Source: Desulfomonilaceae bacterium
Lineage (GTDB): Bacteria; Desulfobacterota; Desulfomonilia; Desulfomonilales; Desulfomonilaceae
Direction of reading: 5' to 3'
DNA: 64,000 nucleotides
Assembly: GCA_031082285.1 (NCBI GenBank)
Contig: JAVHLK010000009.1
Span: 1-64,000, forward strand
Both the position numbers and the translations under genes were made by a program. The notes beneath the pieces were generated by a model. The model searched no databases and was not told the DNA's origin. It saw only the letters and a list, made by a program, of their open reading frames with translations. Shown here piece by piece: positions 27,361 to 35,534 of this stretch; the stretch's first letter is position 1; each line of letters opens with the position of its first letter.

Positions 27361-28023
27361 ATGAAGCGCAGGATTGACGGCAGGGGAATTCTCAAGGACC
27401 TTACGGGCGGAATGACCGAAGAGGACCTGAGGAAGAAGTACGATTTGTCGGCCGCGCAACTTCGCTCGGCCTGTAAGTTGTTTCTGGAAATTCGAATGCG
27501 AAGATTGCAGGCGATTTTCGATGACATTCACTTGGGGATGACCGATATCCAGCTCATAGAGAAGTACCAGCTCTCTCGGGAGGGATTGGCCGGAGTCAAG
27601 GAAGAGTACGCCCGGCCCGACGGATCGGTATTCTGTGACGGAAAGGTTTCACGCGCCTCACGCGACGGCCGAGCGAAAAGGGTGGATTTCCGAAAAGCAT
27701 TGAGAAACTTCCCCAGTGTACTCGTGTCTGCGAGTGAAGCGGGGAGGGCAGGTACGCCATACCAACTCAACGACATCACGGAGACGGGCGTAGGAATATC
27801 CGGAATTGTCGTGCGAGTTGGAGACGTGAAGACCATCATTGTCCTGGGAGATGAAACGGGGCTGGTGGTTCCGTTCGAATTCGAGGCCGAATGTCGTTGG
27901 ACGGGGACGCAAGAACCACACGGGGATCCTTGCGCGGGATTTCGCATCACCCGGATATCGAACAAGGACTATGAGTTTCTCAGACAGTTCATCGGGCAAT
28001 ACACGTTTGCCGTGGAGATTTGA
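27361..28023 (+). CDS. PilZ-like protein with tandem N-terminal helical module
   Basis: 220-aa protein. Residues 1-85 hold two copies of a short helical module (GMTEEDLRKKYDLS and GMTDIQLIEKYQLS) that also starts the next gene and the protein at 50955. The C-terminal ~115 residues look like a PilZ domain: RKALR fits RxxxR, and DITETG sits where DxSxxG is expected (Thr for Ser), followed by AECRWT. c-di-GMP binding is therefore possible but not certain. The start is uncertain: GTG 27313 is an alternative. It is 240 bp upstream of a related gene. Confidence 0.6.
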   Translation: MKRRIDGRGILKDLTGGMTEEDLRKKYDLSAAQLRSACKLFLEIRMRRLQAIFDDIHLGMTDIQLIEKYQLSREGLAGVKEEYARPDGSVFCDGKVSRASRDGRAKRVDFRKALRNFPSVLVSASEAGRAGTPYQLNDITETGVGISGIVVRVGDVKTIIVLGDETGLVVPFEFEAECRWTGTQEPHGDPCAGFRITRISNKDYEFLRQFIGQYTFAVEI

Positions 28024-28095
28024 TTTATCGACGGGCACGTCCCCTCCCGTGTCCCTCTCATGAATCTTGCGCTCCCCTGAAGTGGGGGCGTCCCC

Positions 28096-28130
28096 GGAGC
28101 GACGAAGCAATCTCGGCGCGAAAAATGCGT
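28096..28130. repeat. Short dispersed 'gacgaagcaatctcg' repeat
   Basis: The segment gagcgacgaagcaatctcgg matches the arm of the repeats at 6886, 15736, 36490 and 62436. Confidence 0.45.
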
Positions 28131-28263
28131 AACCGAACCGTTGAAAGAGGGTGCACGGTCTCTTTCGAGAAAAGCGTTTCCAACCGGACCGACCGATATT
28201 CGGAACTCTGATTGCATTTCCGAACCGTGCACACCCTTCGGAAGTCCTTTGAGGGGGAATCTC

Positions 28264-28842
28264 ATGCCTCGCAAAATCAATGCCAACCGACTGGTTGCCG
28301 AGATACGGTCCCGAGCGTCAGATTTCGAGTTGATGGAGAAGTACGGCCTGTCTTTCGTGCTCTTGCAAAGAGTACTGGAAAAACTTGTACACAGATGTGC
28401 GCTCAGACCCGAGGAGCTGATGGAACGAGGAGCGTACTTCGACGATCCCAAGAATCGGGTCCAAACCCGTCGTGAGCCCAGAACATACCTGAGAATTCCC
28501 CTCCGGGTGGAAGTGATAGGAGATTCGTCGGCATCCGGCGTAATTATTGACCTGTCCGAACGTGGGTTCCGGACGAGGGGTCTTGAAATCGGCGCGTTTG
28601 ACAAAAAGTTGTTCGCGATGCGAACCGGTAAGGAGCCAATCCCGTCAATGTTCCAACTGGAGGCCGTGTGTAGATGGACACGAATTGATCTGGCCGAGGT
28701 AATGTTGAGTGAGGCCGGATTTGAAATCGTCAAAGTCTCCGAGAGAGACTTCCGTGAGATGCTTCAAATCATGGAACGTCTCGGTGCGGGAGATCGCAAT
28801 GTCATGAGGCCGAAGACCGACTCACACGGCCACGACAAATAG
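28264..28842 (+). CDS. PilZ domain protein
   Basis: 192-aa protein. The N-terminal ~50 residues carry one copy of the helical module (SDFELMEKYGLS ... LRPEEL). The PilZ domain follows with both c-di-GMP contacts: the RxxxR motif RREPR near residue 70, and DLSERG (DxSxxG). It should be a c-di-GMP receptor. GGGGGAA precedes the ATG. It follows a paralog at 27361, with which it probably arose by duplication. No diguanylate cyclase is nearby. Confidence 0.82.
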   Translation: MPRKINANRLVAEIRSRASDFELMEKYGLSFVLLQRVLEKLVHRCALRPEELMERGAYFDDPKNRVQTRREPRTYLRIPLRVEVIGDSSASGVIIDLSERGFRTRGLEIGAFDKKLFAMRTGKEPIPSMFQLEAVCRWTRIDLAEVMLSEAGFEIVKVSERDFREMLQIMERLGAGDRNVMRPKTDSHGHDK

Positions 28843-29064
28843 GTGACTTCTCCTCTGCATTCCGTGAGAGTTTCCACCATTGAAACGGACTTTGGAGAAA
28901 ACTTCCGTCATATGCCTACAAGCACGGTGGTCGGCAGTGAAGAGGGGATGAAGAGACGCAGCGAACGACGGGAAGCGACTGCCCCGTGGCGTCTCCGACA
29001 ACGTGCGCATGTCTCGCGATTGCTTCAATCCGCCACGGACTACCCCACGGCGAATGCCTCCCCA

Positions 29065-30375
29065 CTATTTCACGCGTATCCACAGCAGCTTGGCCACGGC
29101 CGGGCCTTCGTTGTGCCATTGGGTGGGGATGTCGGATTCCAGGTAGACCACGTCGCCCGGACCGAGCGAATATCCCTCCTTGTCGATCGACATGGTGATC
29201 CTGCCCGCGATTACGTAACCAAGCTCCGCACCCTTGTACACGAAGAAATGCGACGGGAGCTTCGTGTTCGGAGCAATTTCCAGCAGGAAGGGTTCGGCCC
29301 TCGTCTCCAAATCAACCGGTGTGAGAGCTTTCGCGAAGAGCCCCTCGGAATTCAGATCGGGAAACCTGATCTCCGTCGCGTCGGACGCGGGAAACACGAG
29401 CTTCTTGGACATGTCGGTCTTGGCCTGGAAAAACGAGCTGACGTTCACGGACAAAACTTCCGCCATCTTGAGCAACGCGGGTATGGAAGGAAAAATAAGG
29501 CTGCTCTCTACCTGAGAGATGGTGCTGGGAGTAACTCCCACGAGTCTTGCCAGTTCAGTCTGGGAGAAGCCGCGCTTGGTCCGTATTTCCTTGAGCCTGC
29601 GACCCAATTCAATTCGCCCGGACGCTCCGGCTTCGTCTTCAATGTTGATCTCAAGGTCCTTTGTCCAGTAGGTAAACGGCTTGTGCTGATTATCGAGGCT
29701 CCTTTTTTCGGCCTTCAGGATGGTCAGGGAAGTGGTGCCTCGCTTGATGGAAAGGTCGATCGCCACCTGGGCTATCTGGTTGATTTGGGCCTTTTGGCGA
29801 GGTGAGTGAGCGTCCTTTTCCATGATCCAGTAGGCGATGGTGTTCAGTTCATACAGCCGGGGACACGAGTGGGAATAAAAGTGCAATAACTCTTCCTCGC
29901 CCCCCCAGAGCTCTTGCATGCCGGTCATGCTCTCGAAGACGAAGCGGACTTCTCCCGTGAGCGAGGCATGAACTCCGTACAAGGCGTCCATCACTTGATT
30001 CGGGTGGCGGGGATCGTCGACTCTCACGATTCGGCACGGCCATTCCGGACGATCCTCATAGTAGAATCGCAGAAACACGTCCGATCCCGCGCCTTTGCCC
30101 CAGGTGAAGCAGTCCAGTATGGTCAGGCCGGGGTACTCGGCAAGAGGCCCCAATTTCTCGAGAAGATTTCGCGGGGAGCGGTCGAAGGTCGCATAGATGA
30201 TAGGTTGATTCTCACTTCTGCAGGTCTGGGCAAAGTTGAGGCAAAATGCCGAAGCGAGACTTCCCGCATCATCGTACCAGATGACGTTGTCGCCTATGAA
30301 CAAGCCGCCCAGCAAGCGGTCCAGTTTCTCGATGCCTGAGGACACAGGCTGCTTTCGTGTGGTCGGCTTTGCCAT
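29065..30375 (-). CDS. KaiC-like ATPase domain fused to XRE HTH and cupin
   Basis: 436-aa three-part protein. Residues ~10-225 resemble the KaiC/RAD55-type RecA fold (SSGIEKLDRLLGG start, YATFDRSPRNLLEKL strand-helix), but the P-loop reads YDDAGSLAS with no Lys, so ATP hydrolysis is doubtful. Residues ~257-312 are an XRE helix-turn-helix (RRLKEIRTKRGFSQTELARL). Residues ~365-436 are a cupin (SHFFVYKGAELGYVIAG, PGDVVYLES). The XRE-cupin half alone is a common regulator layout (PuuR/SutR type). The KaiC-like half suggests nucleotide- or partner-dependent control of DNA binding, which is inference. It is monocistronic and may autoregulate. Confidence 0.8.
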   Translation of the reverse strand: MAKPTTRKQPVSSGIEKLDRLLGGLFIGDNVIWYDDAGSLASAFCLNFAQTCRSENQPIIYATFDRSPRNLLEKLGPLAEYPGLTILDCFTWGKGAGSDVFLRFYYEDRPEWPCRIVRVDDPRHPNQVMDALYGVHASLTGEVRFVFESMTGMQELWGGEEELLHFYSHSCPRLYELNTIAYWIMEKDAHSPRQKAQINQIAQVAIDLSIKRGTTSLTILKAEKRSLDNQHKPFTYWTKDLEINIEDEAGASGRIELGRRLKEIRTKRGFSQTELARLVGVTPSTISQVESSLIFPSIPALLKMAEVLSVNVSSFFQAKTDMSKKLVFPASDATEIRFPDLNSEGLFAKALTPVDLETRAEPFLLEIAPNTKLPSHFFVYKGAELGYVIAGRITMSIDKEGYSLGPGDVVYLESDIPTQWHNEGPAVAKLLWIRVK

Positions 30376-30443
30376 TGGGGGTCACCTAACCGTGTTTCGT
30401 CTTACTCTGGCCGTTCTTGCTTCACGATTCGTGTGCAGGCGGT

Positions 30444-31193
30444 TCAATGGAGTAATGGATTCCTCTCATTGAGTTTATCGGGGCGAATATCGTCGTCACC
30501 CGGATCCGCGGACGTGTTCGGAACGAGGACGTCCAACTCCGATCGAGCCTCCCGTATCAAGCGTTCCGTCTCCATCATGAGGCTCTCGAGTTCCGGACTC
30601 GGCCTACCAGATTTCCTGGTGTCCGCGCCTATCTTACCTACCAGTTCGGACAGCCGGGTCAATCGGATCAAAAAGGACTCAGCGGGTGAGTCAAGCAATG
30701 CGTCGCGGTGGGGGGCCGCCGGAGCCTCGCGGCGCCGGCCGAAGAACCACGCACAGACGGGAAAGCTCGCGACCATGGCCACAAGGACTCCGAGAAGAAG
30801 GTAGGGATTAAGGGAATGTCCCCAGATCAACCCCGATCTGTCGTGGACGAATCCCGTGAGGTTCCCGTTCACGTCTTTCACTTGGGTGCCGACGTGAACC
30901 ACTTCTTGGCCGACCCGGCCGACATGCCGATCGACTTGGGACACCTGCCGTTCCAGTCCGGATATGCCGCTCTTGATCTCGATGGCCTTTTTCGAGATGT
31001 CGGACAGGTCCTTCCGGATCCCGGGGAACACTTCCTCCATCATGACACCGGTTCTTTCCAGGAGCGTACGGTCTCGCTCCATTCTGTCCGAGGCGAATCG
31101 AATCACCAGCCCAATGGCCACGGCCTGGAGTACCACGAGGAGGATCACGAGACCGTACAACTTTCTCATCAGCTTGCCCGGTTCAAAGGCCAT
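30444..31193 (-). CDS. Membrane protein with periplasmic coiled coil
   Basis: 249-aa protein with two membrane helices: one near the N-terminus (LYGLVILLVVLQAVAIGLVI) and one mid-protein (YLLLGVLVAMVASFPVCAW). Between them lies a ~90-residue heptad-rich coiled coil (ISKKAIEIKSGISGLERQVSQ region). The cytoplasmic tail is helical and acidic. The layout recalls an MCP-like sensor without a signalling domain, but no family is recognised. The start at 31193 is chosen for GGAAGG upstream; ATGs at 31226 and 31244 are alternatives. Confidence 0.6.
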   Translation of the reverse strand: MAFEPGKLMRKLYGLVILLVVLQAVAIGLVIRFASDRMERDRTLLERTGVMMEEVFPGIRKDLSDISKKAIEIKSGISGLERQVSQVDRHVGRVGQEVVHVGTQVKDVNGNLTGFVHDRSGLIWGHSLNPYLLLGVLVAMVASFPVCAWFFGRRREAPAAPHRDALLDSPAESFLIRLTRLSELVGKIGADTRKSGRPSPELESLMMETERLIREARSELDVLVPNTSADPGDDDIRPDKLNERNPLLH

Positions 31194-31420
31194 CCCGGCA
31201 CCTTCCCCAAATTGATCCCTTTCCATAAGGGTCCGATGGGTCATTATTACCAGACTTCGGCAGGGTCGGGAAAGCAAAAATCGCTGATACACAACGTCAT
31301 TCGGTTACGGGCCGTGCTCCGTGTCTCATGTCTCCTCGCGGTTCCCGCCCCGGGGCTGTGGGGAATGTGTGTAGGGGCACCCCCCTGTGGGTGCCCATGG
31401 GTAGGCACAGAGGCCTACCT

Positions 31421-31612
31421 CTACCAGACCGGCATGGAGGTGCAGGCGATGACCGGCATCCCGCGCAGAACGCGGCAGTCCCACAAGAGTGGTTTGAGGC
31501 TCCGCACTTTCTTTCGTAGCCCGGGCCTCCGTGCCCGGAGTGCTCCGGTTCCGGTTATCGGGCTGGGTAACGGGAGCAGAATGTGTCACAGAATCTACGC
31601 CATGAAACACTT
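31421..31612. repeat. Dispersed repeat R1, copy 2
   Basis: It shares with copies 1 and 3 the core cacaagagtggtttgagg, the segment cgtagcccgggcctccgtgc, and the end gagcagaatgtgtcac followed by tacgccatgaaacac. Its right end runs directly into the stop codon of the selenoprotein gene at 31611. The bases before it (31366-31420) hold a separate GC hairpin (gtaggggcacccc/gggtgccc). Confidence 0.75.
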
Positions 31613-32183
31613 AGTCGATCAGACGGTACGGATGGGCCTTCTTGGTCCATTCACTGTCGGGATACTCGGCATTGAGTTTGTCGTACACCTCCCGCAACGG
31701 CTTGGGATTGTTCGTGTGCTTGTAGGTTGCGACCCCGCGATAGAAGATCGCTTCGGGTGCCGCTTCACTCCCGGAATGGTCTTCAAGGAGCTTATCGAAC
31801 GCGGAAATGGCACGGTCGAACCGGCCCGCCTCGAAGTGCGCCTTCCCGATCCCTAGTTGAAGAGCGGGAATCAATTCGTCAGTAGCAAGGAACCCCACCG
31901 ATCGATGACTCTCTTGACCGTCGGTGTCCAACACAATAATGGTCGGAGTCCATTTTATTTTGTAATTCTCGGCGTGAGTCTTGTCGTCGAATTGGAGTCT
32001 CAACGGAATCAGGTTGGCGTTAATATACCCGGAGACCTTTTCGTCGGGATACGTAACCGCATCCATCTGTTGACAGCCGATTCAACCGGGGTTGTAAAAA
32101 TCGAGCAATACCTCTCTGCCTTCGGATTTCGCTCTTGCAAGAGCCTTGTCCATGTCCGTTTCCCATTCAATTTTGGTTGCCAT
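31611..32183 (-). CDS. Thioredoxin-like selenoprotein (UxxC) with TPR-like tail
   Basis: 190 aa if the in-frame TGA at 32082-32084 is read as selenocysteine. AGGAGG precedes ATG 32183; the frame then reads EVLLDFYNPG-U-IGCQQMDAV, so Sec34 occupies the first position of a thioredoxin CxxC (here UIGC). The rest of the fold continues without a break (TPTIIVLD with the cis-Pro region), then a TPR-like helical tail (AHFEAGRFDRAISAF). A 7-bp hairpin starts 18 nt after the UGA. A conventional reading gives only a 33-residue stub and a fragment from an internal ATG at 32066. Likely role: thiol redox enzyme, probably cytoplasmic, since no signal peptide is seen. The stop codon touches repeat R1. Confidence 0.85.
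32047..32064 (-). promoter_or_regulatory. Candidate bacterial SECIS hairpin
   Basis: Read on the minus strand, GGATGCG-GTTA-CGTATCC forms a 7-bp stem (one G-U pair) with the loop GUUA. It starts 18 nt after the UGA and the loop begins with G, which matches the known bacterial SECIS layout. No folding program was run. Confidence 0.65.
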
Positions 32184-32213
32184 GGCATGCCTCCTAGGTG
32201 CAATTGACTCGAC

Positions 32214-32233
32214 GTACGTCTATTACGACGTAC
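32214..32233. promoter_or_regulatory. Inverted-repeat operator candidate in a divergent promoter
   Basis: GTACGTC (32214-32220), spacer TATTAC and GACGTAC (32227-32233) form a perfect inverted repeat. It lies in the 84-bp gap between the divergent selenoprotein and aminopeptidase genes, next to TTGACT (32204) and TATGAT (32235). A dimeric regulator could control both genes. Confidence 0.45.
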
Positions 32234-32267
32234 TTATGATATAGTAAGCATCCACGGGGAGCGGTCA

Positions 32268-35096
32268 ATGGTCGGACGTGCGAGACCGAGTCGGCGCCCG
32301 TCCGGACGCATAAATCAACGTGATGTGAAGCGAAAGGCCGTGCCGGAAATCCGCTCGTACCCGGGCCGCTCCATGTTTCGTGACCTACGTGCGTATCGGT
32401 CCCCGCCTATCCGACGGAAGGAGATTGTAGAATTGGTTGAGCAAGCATACAAGTATCGCCGTGAGGATTTTCCTCCTCTGCCCGTGAAACTCAATCATAT
32501 TACCCTGTATATTAATTTCCTCGATGACGTGGTCGAGGTTGCCAATCTGTTGGATATGACCGCGGTTGAGGAATTGGCCGACTTGGCTCTGGACGCAAAG
32601 GAACTGGACATTCGACAGGTACGCCTGCTCGAAGACCCCACCGTAAGCGACGACCCAGGGCAGCCTATGGAATATCAATACCTTGAGGATGTGAACCGGC
32701 TCGTCGTGCGCCTTCCGAAAAGAATGCGTCCGGGGCAACGCTTCGGGATACGGACGGTGACGCTGTGCATCCCTTCCGACCACATTCTGGAGGGCATCTA
32801 TAAGGATTCCACGCCCCCGGGAGCGCCTCAGCAGTTCATGTCACAGTGCCAGCAATGGGGTTTTCAACGGATAGCTCCCATCTTGGACGATTGCCGCGCC
32901 AAGTGTACCATGACAACCACCATCGAAGCCGATGCGTCCTATGGACGGATGATCAGCAACGGCAACATCAGTGCGGACCTCAATCCCGACGGCAACCCCG
33001 TTCCCAAGCCGGACGATCCCTTCCGCCAAATCATCCGATACGAAAACAGTATTCCCATGCCGCCGTACCTCTTTCTGGTCTGTGTGGGAACATGGGACAC
33101 GCTGACCGACTTCGTAACGTTTGATACCGGTCGAACGGTGCGGTTGGAATACTTGGTACCGCCCGGACGAATCGACGACGTGCGAATTCCCATGGCCATA
33201 CTCAAGGACGCGGTGCTCTGGGTCAAGAAGACTCAGGATTACGAGTACCCGGCGGACACCTACAGAACGATCTGCATGAACAAGTCCAATTTCGGCGGTA
33301 TGGAGAACATGGGCAATACGACCATCGTGACCGATTCCGCTCTGGTGGACGAGCACACATTGGATCAGACGCTGCTCTACGTTCACGCGGTTATTGTCCA
33401 CGAGTTCGAGCACAACCAATGCGGAAGTGAAACCACCATGGAGACCCCGTTCGACGTGTGGCTCAATGAAGCGTACACGGTGGACGTCGAACGACAATAC
33501 ATGGCCGACATGTTCGATCCCGCGTTCATCCGACTCAACCAAGTGGACGCGATTAGGAGTCCTCTGCTCGGTCCCCTGGCAATAGAAGACGGGGGCAGAG
33601 CGGGTCGGATCGTGCGGGAAGGCTTCAACGACCCGGATGAACTGATCGACGGAGTCACCTACGTCAAGGCAGCCGAAGTGATCGGAATGTTGCGGCTCAT
33701 CATTGGTGCGGACAAGTTTGATGCAGGCAAGACGCTCTATTTTTCCCGGTACAAGTACTCCAATGCGGACACGGAACAGTTTTTCGCTTGTTTCGAGGAG
33801 GTCTCGGGACGGGATCTGAGCCGGTTCAAACAGGGTTGGCTCTACACCAGAGGCTATCCGAAGGTTGCCGCAACGACTCGGTATGATGCGGAGGCCGGAA
33901 GGTATCTGATAGATTTCTCGCAGGATTTTGGTAACGCCCCGGCGCCGTTTCACCTGCCGATCCAACTTGCCCTGGTCGCCAAAGACGGTACGGTCGTTCC
34001 GGGGAGCGAGCAGGTGTTCGAATTCGATCAAGAGAAGGCCACCCTGTCCATTTGGGTCGGCGACGAAGAACCGGCCTTTGCCTCCATCAATCGTGACTAC
34101 TCATTCTACGGGACCTTCGCGCTCCACGGCGTTTCGCCGCAAAGTCTCGCCTTGCAGGCTCGCAGGGACACCAACCCGTTCAACAGGGTCGAGGCCATGC
34201 GACAACTTACCGACATCCAGCGAGTTGGACTGATGCACGATCCGGGGGAGGAAATCGACCCGGACTGGTTGTCTCTGTATCGGACCATTCTGGAAGACCG
34301 CGACCTGCCGCCAGGGTTGCAGGCGTTCTGTCTGCGAATTGACGAGCAGCCGCTGGATAGAGACTACATCGGCTGGTATCGAGAAATGGTCGCCGCGAGG
34401 GAACTTCTCATGGCCGCGGTGAATCGTTCCTTCAGAGACCTCCTCGTGAGCCGTTTTCACGATTTGGACACCTATCGTCCACGACAATCGCCCAGAGAGG
34501 GAATCGAAGATCGGATCCCGAAGAATGTGCTCCTGGAACTTATTGCGATCGACGACACTCCCGAGTCACATCGACTGATTCTGGACCATCATCGCGCGGC
34601 GACCTCCGCCACGGACCGTGTTGCTTCACTCATCGCGTTGAACAGGAGTTCCGCTTCGGAGCGAAGAAGGATTCTCGAAGATACGTACGCAGCCTGGCAT
34701 GGTCACCTCAGCGCGTACGCCAACTATCTGCGCGTCGTTTCGGCAGGCACCCGAGACGATGTCTTCGACATGATCGAAGCGGAGAAACGGCGCGCGACCT
34801 TTGACATCAGGAATCCGACCTGGTCAAGAGCCCTGCTGCTCCCCATGGCCGTCAACAACAAGATGGTGTGGACGGAACAGGGGATCGGGTGGGTGGCCGA
34901 TACGGTGATTGAACTGTCCTCGATAAACGGCTACGTCGCATCAAGGCTGCTCAACACCTTTCAGCTGGTCCGGTTGCTCAAGGACGACCTCCGAGCCCTG
35001 GTGACGAAGGCTCTGGAACGAATAGTCCGGGAAGTCCCCGCAACCGTGAGTCCTACGGTTCATGGTCAGGCCAAAGCTTACTTGGGCGCGGCATGA
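32268..35096 (+). CDS. pepN: M1-family aminopeptidase (PepN-like)
   Basis: 942-aa zinc aminopeptidase. The M1 motif HEFEH lies at residues 378-382 with the third zinc ligand Glu401 in LNEAYT (HExxH-x18-E). The substrate-binding GAMEN motif is GGMEN near residue 341. A beta-sandwich segment and a long helical C-terminal domain follow, as in PepN. The enzyme removes N-terminal amino acids from peptides in the cytoplasm. GGGAG precedes the ATG. The basic N-terminal 45 residues are unusual. It overlaps by 4 bp the frame of a following gene whose preferred start is further down. Confidence 0.88.
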   Translation: MVGRARPSRRPSGRINQRDVKRKAVPEIRSYPGRSMFRDLRAYRSPPIRRKEIVELVEQAYKYRREDFPPLPVKLNHITLYINFLDDVVEVANLLDMTAVEELADLALDAKELDIRQVRLLEDPTVSDDPGQPMEYQYLEDVNRLVVRLPKRMRPGQRFGIRTVTLCIPSDHILEGIYKDSTPPGAPQQFMSQCQQWGFQRIAPILDDCRAKCTMTTTIEADASYGRMISNGNISADLNPDGNPVPKPDDPFRQIIRYENSIPMPPYLFLVCVGTWDTLTDFVTFDTGRTVRLEYLVPPGRIDDVRIPMAILKDAVLWVKKTQDYEYPADTYRTICMNKSNFGGMENMGNTTIVTDSALVDEHTLDQTLLYVHAVIVHEFEHNQCGSETTMETPFDVWLNEAYTVDVERQYMADMFDPAFIRLNQVDAIRSPLLGPLAIEDGGRAGRIVREGFNDPDELIDGVTYVKAAEVIGMLRLIIGADKFDAGKTLYFSRYKYSNADTEQFFACFEEVSGRDLSRFKQGWLYTRGYPKVAATTRYDAEAGRYLIDFSQDFGNAPAPFHLPIQLALVAKDGTVVPGSEQVFEFDQEKATLSIWVGDEEPAFASINRDYSFYGTFALHGVSPQSLALQARRDTNPFNRVEAMRQLTDIQRVGLMHDPGEEIDPDWLSLYRTILEDRDLPPGLQAFCLRIDEQPLDRDYIGWYREMVAARELLMAAVNRSFRDLLVSRFHDLDTYRPRQSPREGIEDRIPKNVLLELIAIDDTPESHRLILDHHRAATSATDRVASLIALNRSSASERRRILEDTYAAWHGHLSAYANYLRVVSAGTRDDVFDMIEAEKRRATFDIRNPTWSRALLLPMAVNNKMVWTEQGIGWVADTVIELSSINGYVASRLLNTFQLVRLLKDDLRALVTKALERIVREVPATVSPTVHGQAKAYLGAA

Positions 35097-35149
35097 CGCC
35101 GAAAGGGAACATGACGGGACCATGGTTGCAGCCATGTGAGAGGCAAGCA

Positions 35150-35491
35150 ATGACTCCTCGACTGTTTATCCATACCATGTGCCTGGTTTGGATCCTTGGC
35201 CTCTCGGTAAACGACTCGGCCGGCACGGACCAACCGGGGGTGGGATCAAAGGCCGCTCAGTATCGAGATCGGGCCGAGAAAAGAATGGCATTCAACGAGT
35301 GTTATCGTGCAGGATTGCCGGAATGCTATAAGCAGTTCCAGGACGCGGTCGACTGGTGCAACAAGAACTGGGAACGCTGTTTCCCGTTGATCGAAAGTGC
35401 GGGCGCGCATCCGTCCAGTTTCGGCGGTCAAATATTGCGAGAGTGCAAGGAAAAACTCAAACGGAAATGTCGACAAGAGTCCGGCCTGTAA
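35150..35491 (+). CDS. Small exported cysteine-containing protein
   Basis: 113-aa protein with a signal peptide (LFIHTMCLVWILGLSV) and a mature part with five cysteines (ECYR, ECYKQ, WCNKN, RCFP, ECKEK ... KC spacing), suggesting disulfides or metal binding. I recognise no family. The frame is open to 35093, but ATG 35150 with GAGAGG upstream gives a proper signal peptide. It sits between pepN and rsmA in the same direction. Confidence 0.6.
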   Translation: MTPRLFIHTMCLVWILGLSVNDSAGTDQPGVGSKAAQYRDRAEKRMAFNECYRAGLPECYKQFQDAVDWCNKNWERCFPLIESAGAHPSSFGGQILRECKEKLKRKCRQESGL

Positions 35492-35534
35492 TGGGTCCGT
35501 CTTGGTGCCGCCATAGCTGAACAGGATACGTAAA

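Noticed and set aside
32009-32203. 64-aa minus-strand frame over the start of the thioredoxin-like gene
   Set aside because: Different frame; the Sec reading gives a coherent thioredoxin N-terminus with a better ribosome site.
32268-34031. Long antisense frames within pepN
   Set aside because: No recognisable domain; pepN shows all M1 motifs on the plus strand.
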